Part shown: positions 1-8,869 of the stretch, piece by piece | Position numbering within the stretch: position 1 is the first letter of the stretch | How the letters are laid out: the number at the start of each line of letters is the position of its first letter | NCBI RefSeq assembly: GCF_002886185.1 | Contig: NZ_KZ614146.1 | Coordinates: forward strand, 1,037,454 to 1,101,453 | DNA length: 64,000 bases | Reading direction: 5' to 3' | Source of the DNA: Salipaludibacillus neizhouensis | Lineage (GTDB): Bacteria; Bacillota; Bacilli; Bacillales; Salisediminibacteriaceae | The notes under the pieces: model-generated | The model's database searches: none | The model's input: only the letters and a program-made list of their open reading frames with translations | Told to the model about the DNA's origin: nothing | Made by a program: the position numbers and the translations under genes

Positions 1-663
1 TATCATGTGTATGATAAGAGTTTGACGAGCCTAGAAAATGTTTCAGGACCAGTAACGGTTATTGGTGGAGGAATTACAGCCGCCCACGTAGCAATTAGAT
101 TAACGTTTCTTTATCCAGGTCAAGTCACATTATTAAAAAGACATCCCTTTCGTATTCATTCTTTCGATAGTGATCCTGGCTGGTTAGGACCAAAGAACTT
201 GATCTCTTTTCACAGAGAGAGAGACTATAGCAAACGTCGAAGTCTAATAAATGAAGCTAGACATAAAGGTTCTTTGCCTCGAGAACTGTATAACAAACTA
301 GCTAAATTAGAGAAAGAAAAGAAACTTTGTATAAAAAATGGCGAAGTGGTGGTTGGAGAAAGAATCGATGACAAAGAAACAGTATTACACTTGAAAGATG
401 GAAAAATCCTGGAAACGAATTCAGTTATATTAGCAACTGGTTTCACCCCTTCGCTACCAAATGAAGCGTGGCTAACTAATTTAATAAATTCGGAGGGACT
501 GCAATGTGCAAAGTGTGGCTATCCCATCGTTCAATCCTCCCTAGAATGGTGTGAACATTTATATGTTGCAGGACCATTAAGTGAATTGGAATTGGGGCCA
601 ACTGCCAGAAATATTTCAGGAGCTAGGAAAGCAGCGGAGCGGATTTTGTTAAGTGCAACTTAA
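1..663 (+). CDS. FAD/NAD(P)-binding protein, C-terminal part (5' end outside window)
   Basis: The frame is open from base 1, so the gene enters from the left and only about 220 C-terminal residues are visible; a GTG at base 7 is an unlikely start. A dinucleotide-binding stretch (VTVIGGGITAAHVAIRL) gives the GxGxxxA-type Rossmann pattern. It is followed by a second ATGFTP-type motif (VILATGFTPSLP) typical of flavoprotein monooxygenases and the COG4529/SidA-like families. A CAKCG pair near the C-terminus precedes a conserved-looking VAGPLSELELGPTARNISGARKAAERI segment, read here in pieces, which suits the closing FAD-contact region of this group. A likely role is a flavin-dependent oxidoreductase; the substrate is unknown. 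A terminator follows directly. Confidence 0.75.
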   Translation, partial: YHVYDKSLTSLENVSGPVTVIGGGITAAHVAIRLTFLYPGQVTLLKRHPFRIHSFDSDPGWLGPKNLISFHRERDYSKRRSLINEARHKGSLPRELYNKLAKLEKEKKLCIKNGEVVVGERIDDKETVLHLKDGKILETNSVILATGFTPSLPNEAWLTNLINSEGLQCAKCGYPIVQSSLEWCEHLYVAGPLSELELGPTARNISGARKAAERILLSAT

Positions 664-667
664 ACAT

Positions 668-710
668 ATCGAAAAAGGACAGTGAAATACTTTTCTCGTC
701 CTTTTTCGAT
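668..710 (+). terminator. Rho-independent terminator after the flavoprotein gene
   Basis: A 13-bp perfect inverted repeat (ATCGAAAAAGGAC at 668-680 and its complement at 698-710) forms a strong stem, followed by a T-rich stretch (tgttttgtt). It lies between the end of the flavoprotein gene and the convergent lipoprotein gene and may serve both. Confidence 0.75.
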
Positions 711-718
711 GTGTTTTG

Positions 719-1572
719 TTAGATTGCCCATCGGTCTACCACAATTGCAACTAAATGCCAATCATTTTCATGCTCTTCAAAAGCAAGAATGAGATTTGCC
801 CAATTCATTCCGATTTCATCATCAGGTGACACAAAATATTCAATAAAGTGTGCCTCTGGATAAGCTTCTTCTACGTTTACAATCGTATTTCCCCGTGATT
901 CAGTCTCATTATAATTCACGAGGCCGATCTCGAGAAATCTCGAATATAAATATACTCTTCATAGTATTCGGCTGGAGTGAGTTCTATGGGGTGACCGCTC
1001 CCGTCTTCTGATCCCCAATTATATTCTTCGCTGTCCTCCATAAAATTCCGCAATTCTTCTTTTGTGAATGTTAGATGATCATTTTTATCCACGTAACCGT
1101 ATGGAGAGAACTGGACACCTTTTTCTGGATGAGCATGAATCGCAACTGTGCCAAAGTCTTCGTTTTCCAAGTCAATGACCACGGAATCGGCTTTCTCCTG
1201 GATAACTTCGTAATCGGAGTTGCCATTGGCGGACTCATTGGTATCTTCCTCGGTTCCGCTTTCTAATTGATTACTTTTCTCTTCAATTTCCTCTTCGATA
1301 TTACTGAGTTCATTTTCTACTTTTTGAAGTTCAGCCACTTTAGTCTTTATTTCTTCTTGAAGATCATTAAGTTCCTCTTCTTTTTCTTCTAGTTGTTCAG
1401 AATTATTTTCTTCAATATTGACCGTGTTATTCTGCTCATTACTCTCTGCAGTGTTATCCTCTGAAGATATATTATTCTGAGTATTATTACCTGCTGAACA
1501 GCCAACTAATAAGAACAAGATTAAAAGACTGCTTAAAAGTATAGTTTGTTTATTTATAAGATTAATGATCAT
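719..1572 (-). pseudogene. Lipoprotein with coiled coil and C-terminal YAIV..W-type domain, frameshifted
   Basis: Read on the minus strand, an ATG at 1572 follows AAGGAAG. The product has a lipoprotein signal peptide ending in the lipobox LVGC, then an Asn/Glu-rich linker and a heptad-like Glu/Leu/Lys coiled coil. The C-terminal part begins with PIELTPAEYYEEYIYIRDF. That frame stops near 916, but the next frame over continues immediately with IGLVNYNETESRGNTIV and ends in LVAIVVDRWAI at 719. In related Bacillus lipoproteins these two parts are one domain, ending in a very similar LVGI-hDQWTI-like sequence. I therefore read a single gene with a one-base deletion near 925-935. The function is unknown; the product would be tethered to the outer face of the membrane. 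Whether the lesion is real or a sequencing error cannot be told from here. Confidence 0.75.
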
Positions 1573-1754
1573 AAAAACTTCCTTAAACACCTATGAAATT
1601 TTTATTATTTCCACTCTTATCATTTATATAGATCTTTTTCTCTATAAACGCTCAGTGAAACTGGGATTTAAAAGAGGCAGGAAGAGACTGTTGTATTAAA
1701 ACTAGTCTTATTTATAACTACTAGAATAATATATTCATAAGAGGGGGTTATTTT

Positions 1755-2075
1755 GTGATTACAGTTAATACTGCTTTCATTCCAGGTTTTGAAGTGATGG
1801 AGGTATTGGGCATTGCTCAAGGAAATGTTGTGCAATCGAAACATGTTGGTAGAGATATCATGGCTGGCTTAAAAACGATTGTAGGCGGAGAAATTAAAGG
1901 GTACACAGAAATGCTGACAGAGGCGAGAGATATTGCCTATAATCGGATGGTCAAACAAGCTGAAGAGATGGGAGCAGACGCCATTTTTAACGTAAGATAT
2001 ACCACATCTCAAGTGATGCAGGGGAGTTCAGAACTCCTAGCCTATGGAACTGCTGTTAAAACGGTGAAAGTTTAA
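1755..2075 (+). CDS. YbjQ / UPF0145 family protein
   Basis: This 106-residue protein starts at GTG 1755, preceded by GAGGGGG. The order of motifs fits the UPF0145 (YbjQ) family: an N-terminal strand ITVNTAFIPGFEV, VQSKHVGRDIMAGLKTIVGGE in the middle and a GADAIFNVRYTTSQV stretch near residues 75-90. The length is the usual one for the family. Members form pentameric rings and are sometimes called heavy-metal-binding-like proteins; the biochemical role is not settled. It is a single gene closed by a terminator at 2107-2145. Confidence 0.9.
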   Translation: MITVNTAFIPGFEVMEVLGIAQGNVVQSKHVGRDIMAGLKTIVGGEIKGYTEMLTEARDIAYNRMVKQAEEMGADAIFNVRYTTSQVMQGSSELLAYGTAVKTVKV

Positions 2076-2106
2076 ATCATAGTTGATTTGATGCTGTTCA
2101 GATCAA

Positions 2107-2145
2107 AAGAAAGGCAAGGGCTTCTCAGCTCTACTTGCCTTTCTT
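2107..2145. terminator. Bidirectional hairpin terminator between convergent genes
   Basis: A perfect 12-bp inverted repeat (AAGAAAGGCAAG at 2107-2118 and its complement at 2134-2145) is followed by an A/T-rich tail ending in TTTTTT. It separates the YbjQ gene from the convergent Gfo/Idh/MocA gene and can serve both strands. Confidence 0.7.
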
Positions 2146-2178
2146 AATTATATATTTTTTAGTTTAGTTAGTAGGTTT

Positions 2179-3156
2179 TCAAGTATAATAGCTTTTAGTC
2201 ATTTCTTCCATCACCCAATTGGTTCGTGAACCTGTTTCACCAGTGCTTGGGCACTCTCCGTCATTGCGTAATTCATTGACAATAGTTTGAATGAGAGGCT
2301 GTTGAATATGTGTTGGACGCTCAAATTCCCATTCTTGTTTACCTGAACCCGTAATCAATTGAACCGGTTCGTGACCAAACGTGGAAAATACAAGTTTTCC
2401 CTTAGTACCAACGATCTCATTCACATCCTCTTTTTCATAAGCTGAAAAGCACCATGTTCCCACACCATGCACACCAGATTCGAATAAATAAGTTCCTGTG
2501 ACAATATCCTCTGCTTTATAAGCATTCGTTTGGTTTGATGCGAATCCTTTCGCTTCCTCGATAGATCCTAGCAGAAAGTCAAGAATATCAAGTGTATGGC
2601 TAGCTACATCAAAAAACAGTCCGCCTCCAGCAATCTCAGGATTTACGCGCCAAGGTTCTTTGTTATCTTTCATTTCTATTGATTTTTGAAATTGTGTTGT
2701 TTTCACAAAACAAGGCTTACCAATAGCGCCTTGGTCGATTAATTCTTTAATTTTTAAAAACTTCGGCAGAGCTCTTCGATAGTAAGCTACAAATAGAGGT
2801 GTTTCCGTTTCTTTACATACTTTGACCATTTCAACGCATTCCAGATGATTCATCGCCATTGGCTTTTCTACGTACACGGGCTTTTTGTATTTCGCAGCTA
2901 GTAACGTATATTCTTTATGGAATGCTGGAGGAGTAGCGATATAAATCGCATCGACGTCAGAATCAGCAACTAATTGTTCTGCATCGCTGTACCATTTAGG
3001 GACACCGTGACGGGATGCATAATCCTTGGCTAATTCACCATTTCTTCTCATTACAGCAGTGAGATTTGAGTGACTAATTTTTTGAAAAGCAGGTCCACTT
3101 TTCACTTCGGTCACGTCTCCGCAACCGATAATTCCCCAATGAATGTCTTTTTGCAC
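2179..3156 (-). CDS. Gfo/Idh/MocA family NAD(P)-dependent oxidoreductase
   Basis: The product has an N-terminal Rossmann motif (IHWGIIGCGDVTEVKSG) and the family signature VYVEKPMAMN (EKP, with the lysine that contacts cofactor and substrate) around residue 95. It also carries a GGGLFFDVASHTLDILDFL segment containing the conserved G-G-G-x-x-x-D-x-x-x-H pattern. I placed the start at GTG 3156 because AAAGGGTG lies eight bases upstream. The frame extends 28 codons further upstream, but that part lacks homology-like features. About 325 residues is typical. Members oxidise or reduce sugars, inositols or related polyols; the substrate is not predictable. No sugar genes are adjacent. Confidence 0.85.
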   Translation of the reverse strand: MQKDIHWGIIGCGDVTEVKSGPAFQKISHSNLTAVMRRNGELAKDYASRHGVPKWYSDAEQLVADSDVDAIYIATPPAFHKEYTLLAAKYKKPVYVEKPMAMNHLECVEMVKVCKETETPLFVAYYRRALPKFLKIKELIDQGAIGKPCFVKTTQFQKSIEMKDNKEPWRVNPEIAGGGLFFDVASHTLDILDFLLGSIEEAKGFASNQTNAYKAEDIVTGTYLFESGVHGVGTWCFSAYEKEDVNEIVGTKGKLVFSTFGHEPVQLITGSGKQEWEFERPTHIQQPLIQTIVNELRNDGECPSTGETGSRTNWVMEEMTKSYYT

Positions 3157-3433
3157 GTTAATCACCCTTTCTGTTTCTATTCTACCAAAAAGTGAGTATT
3201 CCGTCGCTAAACGTTGATATTTATTGGATGTAAATTTCACAAAATAATATAATTAAATTAAAGATTCTTCGTATTTAACAATTGATAGAAAAACGCTTTT
3301 GGAAATACATGTTAAAATAAAACAGATTCACTATAGGATGTGATGAAATCACTCGGAATATAATGTTTAAGAACCCATTAATCAAAGGAATATAAGAGAT
3401 AGTAATTTTGAAAACAAAAGGAGGGTGTTTAGA

Positions 3434-4618
3434 ATGTCGGTATCGATAACGATCGTATTGCTATTTATAGGTTATATTATTTTCGCAATTGATAAAAAGC
3501 AAGAGGATTTGCCTGTACCACCAATTCTAGTGATAATAGGTATCGGACTATTTTTCGTTCCCTTTTTCTCGGAAGTCGAAGTAACGAAAGAGATGATTTA
3601 TCATGTTTTTTTACCAGCATTATTGTTTATTTCAGCGTATCAATTTCCCTTTGCAGATTTGAAAAAGCATGCTGGTATTATTACATTCTTGGCTACAGCA
3701 GGGACGTTGCTAATGGTCGTTATATTAGGGGGAATTATTTATGCAGTCAGTTTACCATTTATTTCTCTATCATTTGTCGGTGCGATGTTAATTGCCTCGA
3801 TTCTGACACCGTCTGATCCAGTCTCCGTTGTGAGTGTGTTGAAAAAATCGGCTAAAGACAATCTTATTGCGGATGTCGTTGAAGGCGAGTCCCTTTTAAA
3901 TGACGGAACTAGTATTGTCATTTTTACATGTATATTGGGGATATTTATGCAAACCCAAAGCTTGTCACCAGTCGCATTTGTTGGTGATTTTTTATACGTT
4001 TCACTAGGCGGAGTAGCAATTGGTCTAGTCTTTGGTTGGTTATTTAGTCAGGCAATTCACTTTACACATCATAAGGAATATCAAGTCATGCTCAGTATTA
4101 TCTTGGCATATGGTTCCTTTCATATTGCTGAACATTTTGGAGTATCAGGTGTGCTCGCTACCGTATTCGCTGGCATTGTGCTCTCTTTTGAGTTTGGAAA
4201 TCTAATTAAAGAAAAACATTTTCGGGAAGCGTTGGACGGATTTTGGGGTATCGTTGAAATATCGATTTTATCTATCTTGTTTTTAGTCATTGGTATCGTT
4301 TCTGCTGATTATCTTTTCTTCGACTATTGGGGACTTGCCATTATCATTTTCATCGCTTCCCTACTTGTAAGATTTCTTATAATCACAGGTTCAACGCAAC
4401 TTATTCCTGCTTGGAATAAGAAAGTCAGTCTCAAAGAATCAGTTCTTATTAGCTGGTCTGGCTTAAAAGGTTCCGTCTCGATTTTCTTAATCTTGTCCCT
4501 GCAAGTTGGAAGTAGTCAAGAAATAGATGTAATTATTTCGATCACATTTGCCGTTGTGCTTATGTCGTTAATTATTCAAAGTATTGGCGTTCATCCTCTC
4601 GCTAAAAAACTGCTTTAA
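3434..4618 (+). CDS. Cation:proton antiporter, CPA1 family (Na+/H+ type)
   Basis: AAAGGAGG at 3417-3424 points to ATG 3434, giving 394 residues with about twelve membrane segments. The CPA1 core is visible: LTPSDPVSVVSV in TM4 and ADVVEGESLLNDGTSIVIF in TM5, with the paired acidic residues of the ND-type ion-binding site. Near the end, SWSGLKGSVSI matches the TM11 region. The protein ends right after the membrane domain with almost no cytosolic tail, so it is a short CPA1 member. The role is exchange of Na+, Li+ or K+ for H+ at the cell membrane. It sits alone, which suits housekeeping pH and salt homeostasis in an alkaliphile or halotolerant host. Confidence 0.88.
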   Translation: MSVSITIVLLFIGYIIFAIDKKQEDLPVPPILVIIGIGLFFVPFFSEVEVTKEMIYHVFLPALLFISAYQFPFADLKKHAGIITFLATAGTLLMVVILGGIIYAVSLPFISLSFVGAMLIASILTPSDPVSVVSVLKKSAKDNLIADVVEGESLLNDGTSIVIFTCILGIFMQTQSLSPVAFVGDFLYVSLGGVAIGLVFGWLFSQAIHFTHHKEYQVMLSIILAYGSFHIAEHFGVSGVLATVFAGIVLSFEFGNLIKEKHFREALDGFWGIVEISILSILFLVIGIVSADYLFFDYWGLAIIIFIASLLVRFLIITGSTQLIPAWNKKVSLKESVLISWSGLKGSVSIFLILSLQVGSSQEIDVIISITFAVVLMSLIIQSIGVHPLAKKLL

Positions 4619-4778
4619 TATAAGATTTTATGTCTAGACAAAAAATGATATAAAGGCTTAAAATCGGGCAAATCTATGGCTTTTTCGTCGATTAATGAAA
4701 TAAGAATTCTATACACTTACCTTTCTATAATATAAAATTACTAGTAACCGTTTGTTTGGAAGAAGGGTGTGTATAAAG

Positions 4779-6056
4779 ATGACTATTTTGTTAAGCGACC
4801 TTCAAATATTTTTATTAGAAACTTTAAGCATCATTGTTTTTTATTTTATTGTTAGCAGGTTTATTAAAAGGAATCTTCATCCTTTAATAAATGAAGGTTT
4901 AATTACACTAGTAGCAGGTACTTCGATCATTTTATGTATGACATTTTCAGTTAATCTAACGGAAGGGCATATCTTTGATTTGCGTCAAATACCTTTTATT
5001 CTTGGAGCTTTGTATGGTGGCCGAAGAGTAGCGGTTGTGTTATTTGTTATTTTGATTTCTTATCGTTTTTTTATCGATGGTTCAGGATTTTATGGAGCCT
5101 TTATCGTTAATTTTTTATTACTGTTTTCCTTATGGTTTATCATTCCAAAATTTTATCAGACCTTTAAGATAGAACGTAAAGTCAAACTTGCCACCGTAGC
5201 TGCTTTATTAGGTGTGATGTTTATGGCTCTTTTGGTCTCTCTTTTATTTAGTGAATTAATCGATAGGAGATATATCATATTTATAAGTCTCTTTTCAATA
5301 GCACAACCTATTGGTGTTATTATGTTTGTCAGTTTTATAGAAAAAGCGAAACAAGATATTATCCTAGCCGGTGAATTAAGGCGGCTTGAAAAACTGCAGG
5401 CTGTCAGTGATATTGCTGCCAGCATATCTCATGAAGTACGTAACCCATTAACAGTCACAAAAGGGTTTTTGCAATTATTAAGAGAACCAAATCTAACAGA
5501 GGAAAAAAGGAGCACATACATTAAGTATTCTTTGGAAGAGTTGGATCGTGCCGAACAAATTATTACTGATTATTTAACCTTTGCTAAACCATCACTTGAA
5601 AATATTGAGGTGTTGGAACTTGATAAAGAATTGGACTATATTTTAAAAGTCGTCAATCCATACGCTACTATGAATAATGTTCTTATTGAAGTGAATATAA
5701 TAAACAATGGGTATGTTACAGGAGAAGCCGAGAAGCTCCATCAATGTTTATTAAATATTATAAAAAATGCCATTGAATCGATCGAACTGGAAGGACAAAT
5801 AACTATTACAGTGGATGCACGTGATGGAATGGCAAAAATTTTGATTGATGATACAGGTACAGGAATGAGCGAAGAACAAATTAATAAATTGGGGACACCT
5901 TATTTTTCAACAAAGGATAAAGGCACAGGTCTTGGCACCATGGTTGTCTTTAGCATCATTAAAGCAATGAATGGAGAAATAAAGGTAGAAAGTGAAGTGG
6001 GAGAGGGTACGCGTTTTATAGTAACGTTACCGACTACGAATCACAACAGTAAATAA
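4779..6056 (+). CDS. Membrane sensor histidine kinase with 5TM-5TMR_LYT-like sensor (KinB-like)
   Basis: The start ATG 4779 follows AGAAGGGTG. Residues 1-195 hold five to six membrane helices with the FDLRQIPFILGALYGGRRVA pattern of the 5TM-5TMR_LYT sensor domain. This is followed by a HisKA domain (SHEVRNPLTVTKGFLQLL, phospho-acceptor His). The HATPase domain has an N box (NIIKNAIESI), G1 (DDTGTGMS) and G2 (KGTGLGT). No response regulator gene is adjacent. In Bacillus, orphan kinases of this architecture (KinB and relatives) feed the Spo0F phosphorelay for sporulation, so I infer such a role. The signal is unknown. Confidence 0.88.
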   Translation: MTILLSDLQIFLLETLSIIVFYFIVSRFIKRNLHPLINEGLITLVAGTSIILCMTFSVNLTEGHIFDLRQIPFILGALYGGRRVAVVLFVILISYRFFIDGSGFYGAFIVNFLLLFSLWFIIPKFYQTFKIERKVKLATVAALLGVMFMALLVSLLFSELIDRRYIIFISLFSIAQPIGVIMFVSFIEKAKQDIILAGELRRLEKLQAVSDIAASISHEVRNPLTVTKGFLQLLREPNLTEEKRSTYIKYSLEELDRAEQIITDYLTFAKPSLENIEVLELDKELDYILKVVNPYATMNNVLIEVNIINNGYVTGEAEKLHQCLLNIIKNAIESIELEGQITITVDARDGMAKILIDDTGTGMSEEQINKLGTPYFSTKDKGTGLGTMVVFSIIKAMNGEIKVESEVGEGTRFIVTLPTTNHNSK

Positions 6057-6194
6057 AAAGAAAGTGATTACATAGATTATTATGAATAGTATTATAGAAG
6101 AAGATATCAGCTATCTTTACGCCACAAGTATCAAGGGGAAACCCACCCTTGATACTTAAGTGATGGTGGCTTTAAAGATCACGCTGTATTTAAT

Positions 6195-6219
6195 AAAAGA
6201 CGGCTATGCCGTTTTTCTT
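6195..6219 (+). terminator. Terminator downstream of the sensor kinase gene
   Basis: AAGACGGC and GCCGTTTTTCTT form a compact hairpin with a T-rich right arm. A second inverted repeat upstream (AAGTATCAAGGG at 6126-6137 with its complement at 6146-6157) has no T tract and may be an extra mRNA 3' hairpin. Confidence 0.65.
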
Positions 6220-6267
6220 ATAAAACTTATGGTAGACTTGAAAATAAAACAGTGAGGACGTTTTGCG

Positions 6268-6783
6268 ATGTTTGATCCAACAATTTTTGATAATTTGAAA
6301 GTGGCATTTGAGAATCATGTGTATGATTTAGATAACTTAAATCGGGAGATTGACATTACGAACAGACAGGACCTTCTTGATCTCTCCTTAATGTCCAGAG
6401 AATTTGTCATAGAATTTGAATTAGTGGATCAACAGGAAGTGAAGGCAGAGATTGTCCTAGAAGCAACGTTAAAAGATTTGGCATCTGAAATATTAGAGAC
6501 ATCCGGTGAATCTCCCGGCTGCACACTATCTGTGCGTTTTCATATGGTGGTCGAGGATATCGAGGACGAGTGTGAACTTATTGATGAAATTTTAGAAAAC
6601 ATTTGGAAGCCAGACCATCGTCCCGCCCAAACGTTACGTTTCACCTATGGAAACGCTCATAATGAATATAGGAATACCGTAGAAGTGCCTTTTAATCATA
6701 AAATTAATGAGGATCATATGGATCAAATTCCAGAATTCATTGATCACGTAGTACAGACACTCCATGAATTAAATGAGCTATAA
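6268..6783 (+). CDS. Hypothetical protein, acidic, cytosolic
   Basis: A 171-residue acidic protein starts at ATG 6268 after GTGAGGA. It has no signal peptide or membrane helix. The sequence looks like a compact alpha/beta fold: a helical N-terminus (residues 1-45), several strands around MSREFVIEFELVD and CTLSVRFHMVV, and a closing helix (FIDHVVQTLHELNEL). I do not recognise the family. It is monocistronic, with a terminator before it and a gene-free 330-bp stretch after. Confidence 0.7.
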   Translation: MFDPTIFDNLKVAFENHVYDLDNLNREIDITNRQDLLDLSLMSREFVIEFELVDQQEVKAEIVLEATLKDLASEILETSGESPGCTLSVRFHMVVEDIEDECELIDEILENIWKPDHRPAQTLRFTYGNAHNEYRNTVEVPFNHKINEDHMDQIPEFIDHVVQTLHELNEL

Positions 6784-7143
6784 AAACGAATTTTGAAAAT
6801 GATCCAGCGATTTAATAGTTAGTTAAAGGCATAGGGCGTGAATCCTATATTTTTTTATTTGTTATAAAATGTTTTTGATAAGATAGAGTCACTCACTGAG
6901 ACTATCTTATCTCAAGGGCACTATTCGCTTTCCATATTAACATTGGTAACCTCCGTTAGATCTGAATGGCTCTAAACAACATATTCAGCGACACTCAGGA
7001 TAGGACTTTTCACCTCAAGGTCTCTAAACCCCATCGAAATAAACTCAAGAATCGTCCAAATACTTCCTTTTATTAAAAGGAGTTTTGTTATGCCGGAACG
7101 AAATATATAGACAGTGAATGATTATTACAAAGGAGAGGGTAAA
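6784..7143. other. Gene-free interval with one inverted repeat
   Basis: No convincing gene is seen. A perfect 10-bp inverted repeat (GATAAGATAG at 6877-6886, complement at 6902-6911) has no downstream T run on either strand, so it does not look like a terminator. The last 20 bases hold the ribosome site of the AIM24 gene. Confidence 0.4.
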
Positions 7144-7938
7144 ATGAATAATCACGAAATTGATTTTAAGTTGTATGGAGACGACATGCAGTTTGTTGAG
7201 GTGGAATTAGATCCTGATGAAACGGTAATCGCCGAGGCTGGAAGCTTAATGATGATGGAAGAAAACATCAAAATGGAAACACTATTTGGTGACGGTTCCT
7301 CTGAAAAAGGTGGATTAATGGGCAAGTTGCTTGGTGCAGGTAAACGAGTGATCACAGGAGAAAGTTTGTTCATGACGACATTCACCAACGAAGGACAAGG
7401 CAAAAAACACGTCTCCTTTGCTTCTCCATACCCAGGTAAAATCATCCCAATGGATTTGAGTGAACTGGATGGAAAACTGATTTGTCAAAAAGATGCTTTC
7501 CTCGCTGCTGCAAAAGGAGTGTCTATTGGAATTGAGTTTCAGAAGAAAATGGGCGTTGGTTTCTTCGGTGGAGAAGGGTTCATTATGCAAAAACTTGAGG
7601 GAGATGGAATGACGTTCATTCATGCTGGGGGAACAATGCACAAAAAAGAGCTTGTACCCGGTGAGAAATTGCGTGTTGATACGGGGTGCCTGGTTGCTAT
7701 GACAGGAAATATTGATTATAACATTGAATATATTGGCGGCATTAAAACAGCCATGTTTGGTGGGGAAGGTCTGTTCTTTGCTACATTAACAGGTCCAGGA
7801 ACTGTGTGGATTCAATCTCTGCCATTTAGTCGTCTAGCCAGCCGCATTTTTGCTGCTGCACCGGAAAGAGGCGGAAACAAAGGTGAGGGAAGTGTGGCAG
7901 GAGGTCTGTTTGATATTTTAGGTGGGGATAGAAAGTAA
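7144..7938 (+). CDS. AIM24 family protein (TIGR00266)
   Basis: AAAGGAGAGGG directs ATG 7144, giving 264 residues. The glycine-rich beta-structure pattern of the TIGR00266/AIM24 family is clear: ELDPDETVIAEAGSLMMM near the start, GGLMGKLLGAGKRVITGESLF around residue 60 and GIEFQKKMGVGFFGGEGFIMQKLEGDG in the middle. PGTVWIQSLPFSRLASRI lies near the end, before a Gly-rich tail. Bacterial members are abundant cytosolic proteins of unknown biochemical role; the yeast member Aim24 is mitochondrial. It is a single gene with a terminator at 8047. Confidence 0.9.
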   Translation: MNNHEIDFKLYGDDMQFVEVELDPDETVIAEAGSLMMMEENIKMETLFGDGSSEKGGLMGKLLGAGKRVITGESLFMTTFTNEGQGKKHVSFASPYPGKIIPMDLSELDGKLICQKDAFLAAAKGVSIGIEFQKKMGVGFFGGEGFIMQKLEGDGMTFIHAGGTMHKKELVPGEKLRVDTGCLVAMTGNIDYNIEYIGGIKTAMFGGEGLFFATLTGPGTVWIQSLPFSRLASRIFAAAPERGGNKGEGSVAGGLFDILGGDRK

Positions 7939-7966
7939 GTTACTTAATCGCATGGAGTGTGATACT

Positions 7967-8034
7967 TGATCGGAAGCATCACTTGAATTCCCAGGCCAGG
8001 CGGATGCTATCCGTGGGTAACACTTTTGCCACAT
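7967..8034. repeat. Possible degenerate copy of a dispersed Bacillus intergenic repeat
   Basis: GGCGGATGCTATCCGTGGG resembles GGCTGACGCTTTCCGCGGG at 17902-17920, and both recall the GACGCTTTCCGCGGGC-type intergenic repeat that I know from Bacillus genomes. The match is partial and made by eye. Confidence 0.3.
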
Positions 8035-8046
8035 CTATAAAAAAGC

Positions 8047-8083
8047 AAAAACAACTAACTATAATAGGTAGTTTGTTGTTTTT
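8047..8083 (+). terminator. Terminator after the AIM24 gene
   Basis: AAAAACAACTAACT pairs with AGTTTGTTGTTTTT with one mismatch, and the right arm ends in a T5 run. It lies about 110 bp downstream of the AIM24 stop and just before the convergent DUF2642 gene. Confidence 0.65.
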
Positions 8084-8119
8084 ACTTTATTTGTTAAAAA
8101 GGCATTTTCTAAAAAGATT

Positions 8120-8501
8120 TTAACGATACGAAATTGGAAACCCTTCAAAACTTACGATTTGGGATACTCGGATATGAACCGCCTTGTCATCGGAAAGATT
8201 AAGTTGGATATGATCCACGGCAACCCCAGTCAAAACACCCTCAATTTTTCCTGCAGTTGTAGTTACAATTATTTGTTCATTTTCATGCCTACTCAAATGG
8301 TCAACGAAAACAGGATCGAGTGGGGTTACATACTGAGTTGGCTGAGGCACGGATGGAACAGGAAATATAGGTATAGGCAGCAGGCATTTGATTCACATAA
8401 GCAGGTTGAACAATTGGATGCAGAGAAACAGGTATATTTTGGGCTTGCACGGATTTTTCAGCTTTGTTTAGCATAGAATTTGAATAATTATTGTCATTCA
8501 T
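8120..8501 (-). pseudogene. DUF2642 (YuzF-like) protein gene, frameshifted
   Basis: On the minus strand an ATG at 8501 follows GAGGGAAG and encodes a Tyr/Pro/Asn-rich leader (MNDNNYSNSMLNKAEKSV, then PIVQPAYVNQMPAAYTYI). At about 8355-8360 the frame is lost, and the next frame continues PVPSVPQPTQYVTPLDPVFVDH. It then runs into a small beta-rich domain (QIIVTTTAGKIEGVLTGVAVDHIQLN) of DUF2642 type, found in spore-associated Bacillus proteins such as YuzF. One missing base restores a single reading frame of about 125 codons. I infer one gene with a single-base deletion. The role is unknown; the leader composition suggests a surface or spore-coat setting. Confidence 0.75.
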
Positions 8502-8685
8502 CAGGAACACTTCCCTCTCCAAAGCCGATTTCACTTATACTTATGATTGAAATCACTTAATATTCTCAAGGGACAAACATATTCCGGAGAGGGCATGCTT
8601 TTTAACGAAAGGTTTCTCAAATTCGCTTTTTCAAGCCTTTTATCAGAAATAATAGTAGTTACGTAAACTGATTCTATAAAAAGTG

Positions 8686-8810
8686 TTGTTTGGAAGAATC
8701 CGCGAGACTCCTATGGAAGAATGATCCAAGCGAGACCCCTCAGAGCGTCAGTTTGCTCGAGGAGGCTCTCGGATCATTCACGGAAAGGGAGCGGTAATTC
8801 TTCCAAACAA
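8686..8810. repeat. 125-bp fold-back intergenic repeat element
   Basis: Perfect 14-bp terminal inverted repeats (TTGTTTGGAAGAAT at 8686-8699, complement at 8797-8810) enclose a nested inverted pair (GAATGATCC at 8719-8727, GGATCATTC at 8771-8779). The core CGAGACCCCTCAGAGCG resembles a widespread Bacillus intergenic repeat, from memory. There is no coding potential. It could fold into one long hairpin, as MITEs and REP-like elements do. Confidence 0.65.
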
Positions 8811-8869
8811 GCTTCCGTGATTATAAAGCAACAAAATAGAAAAAAAGATAAAGACACTTAACTGAACCC

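Noticed and set aside
6877..6911. Inverted repeat as a terminator
   Set aside because: The T run precedes the stem on the plus strand and becomes an A run on the minus strand, so it fits neither direction.
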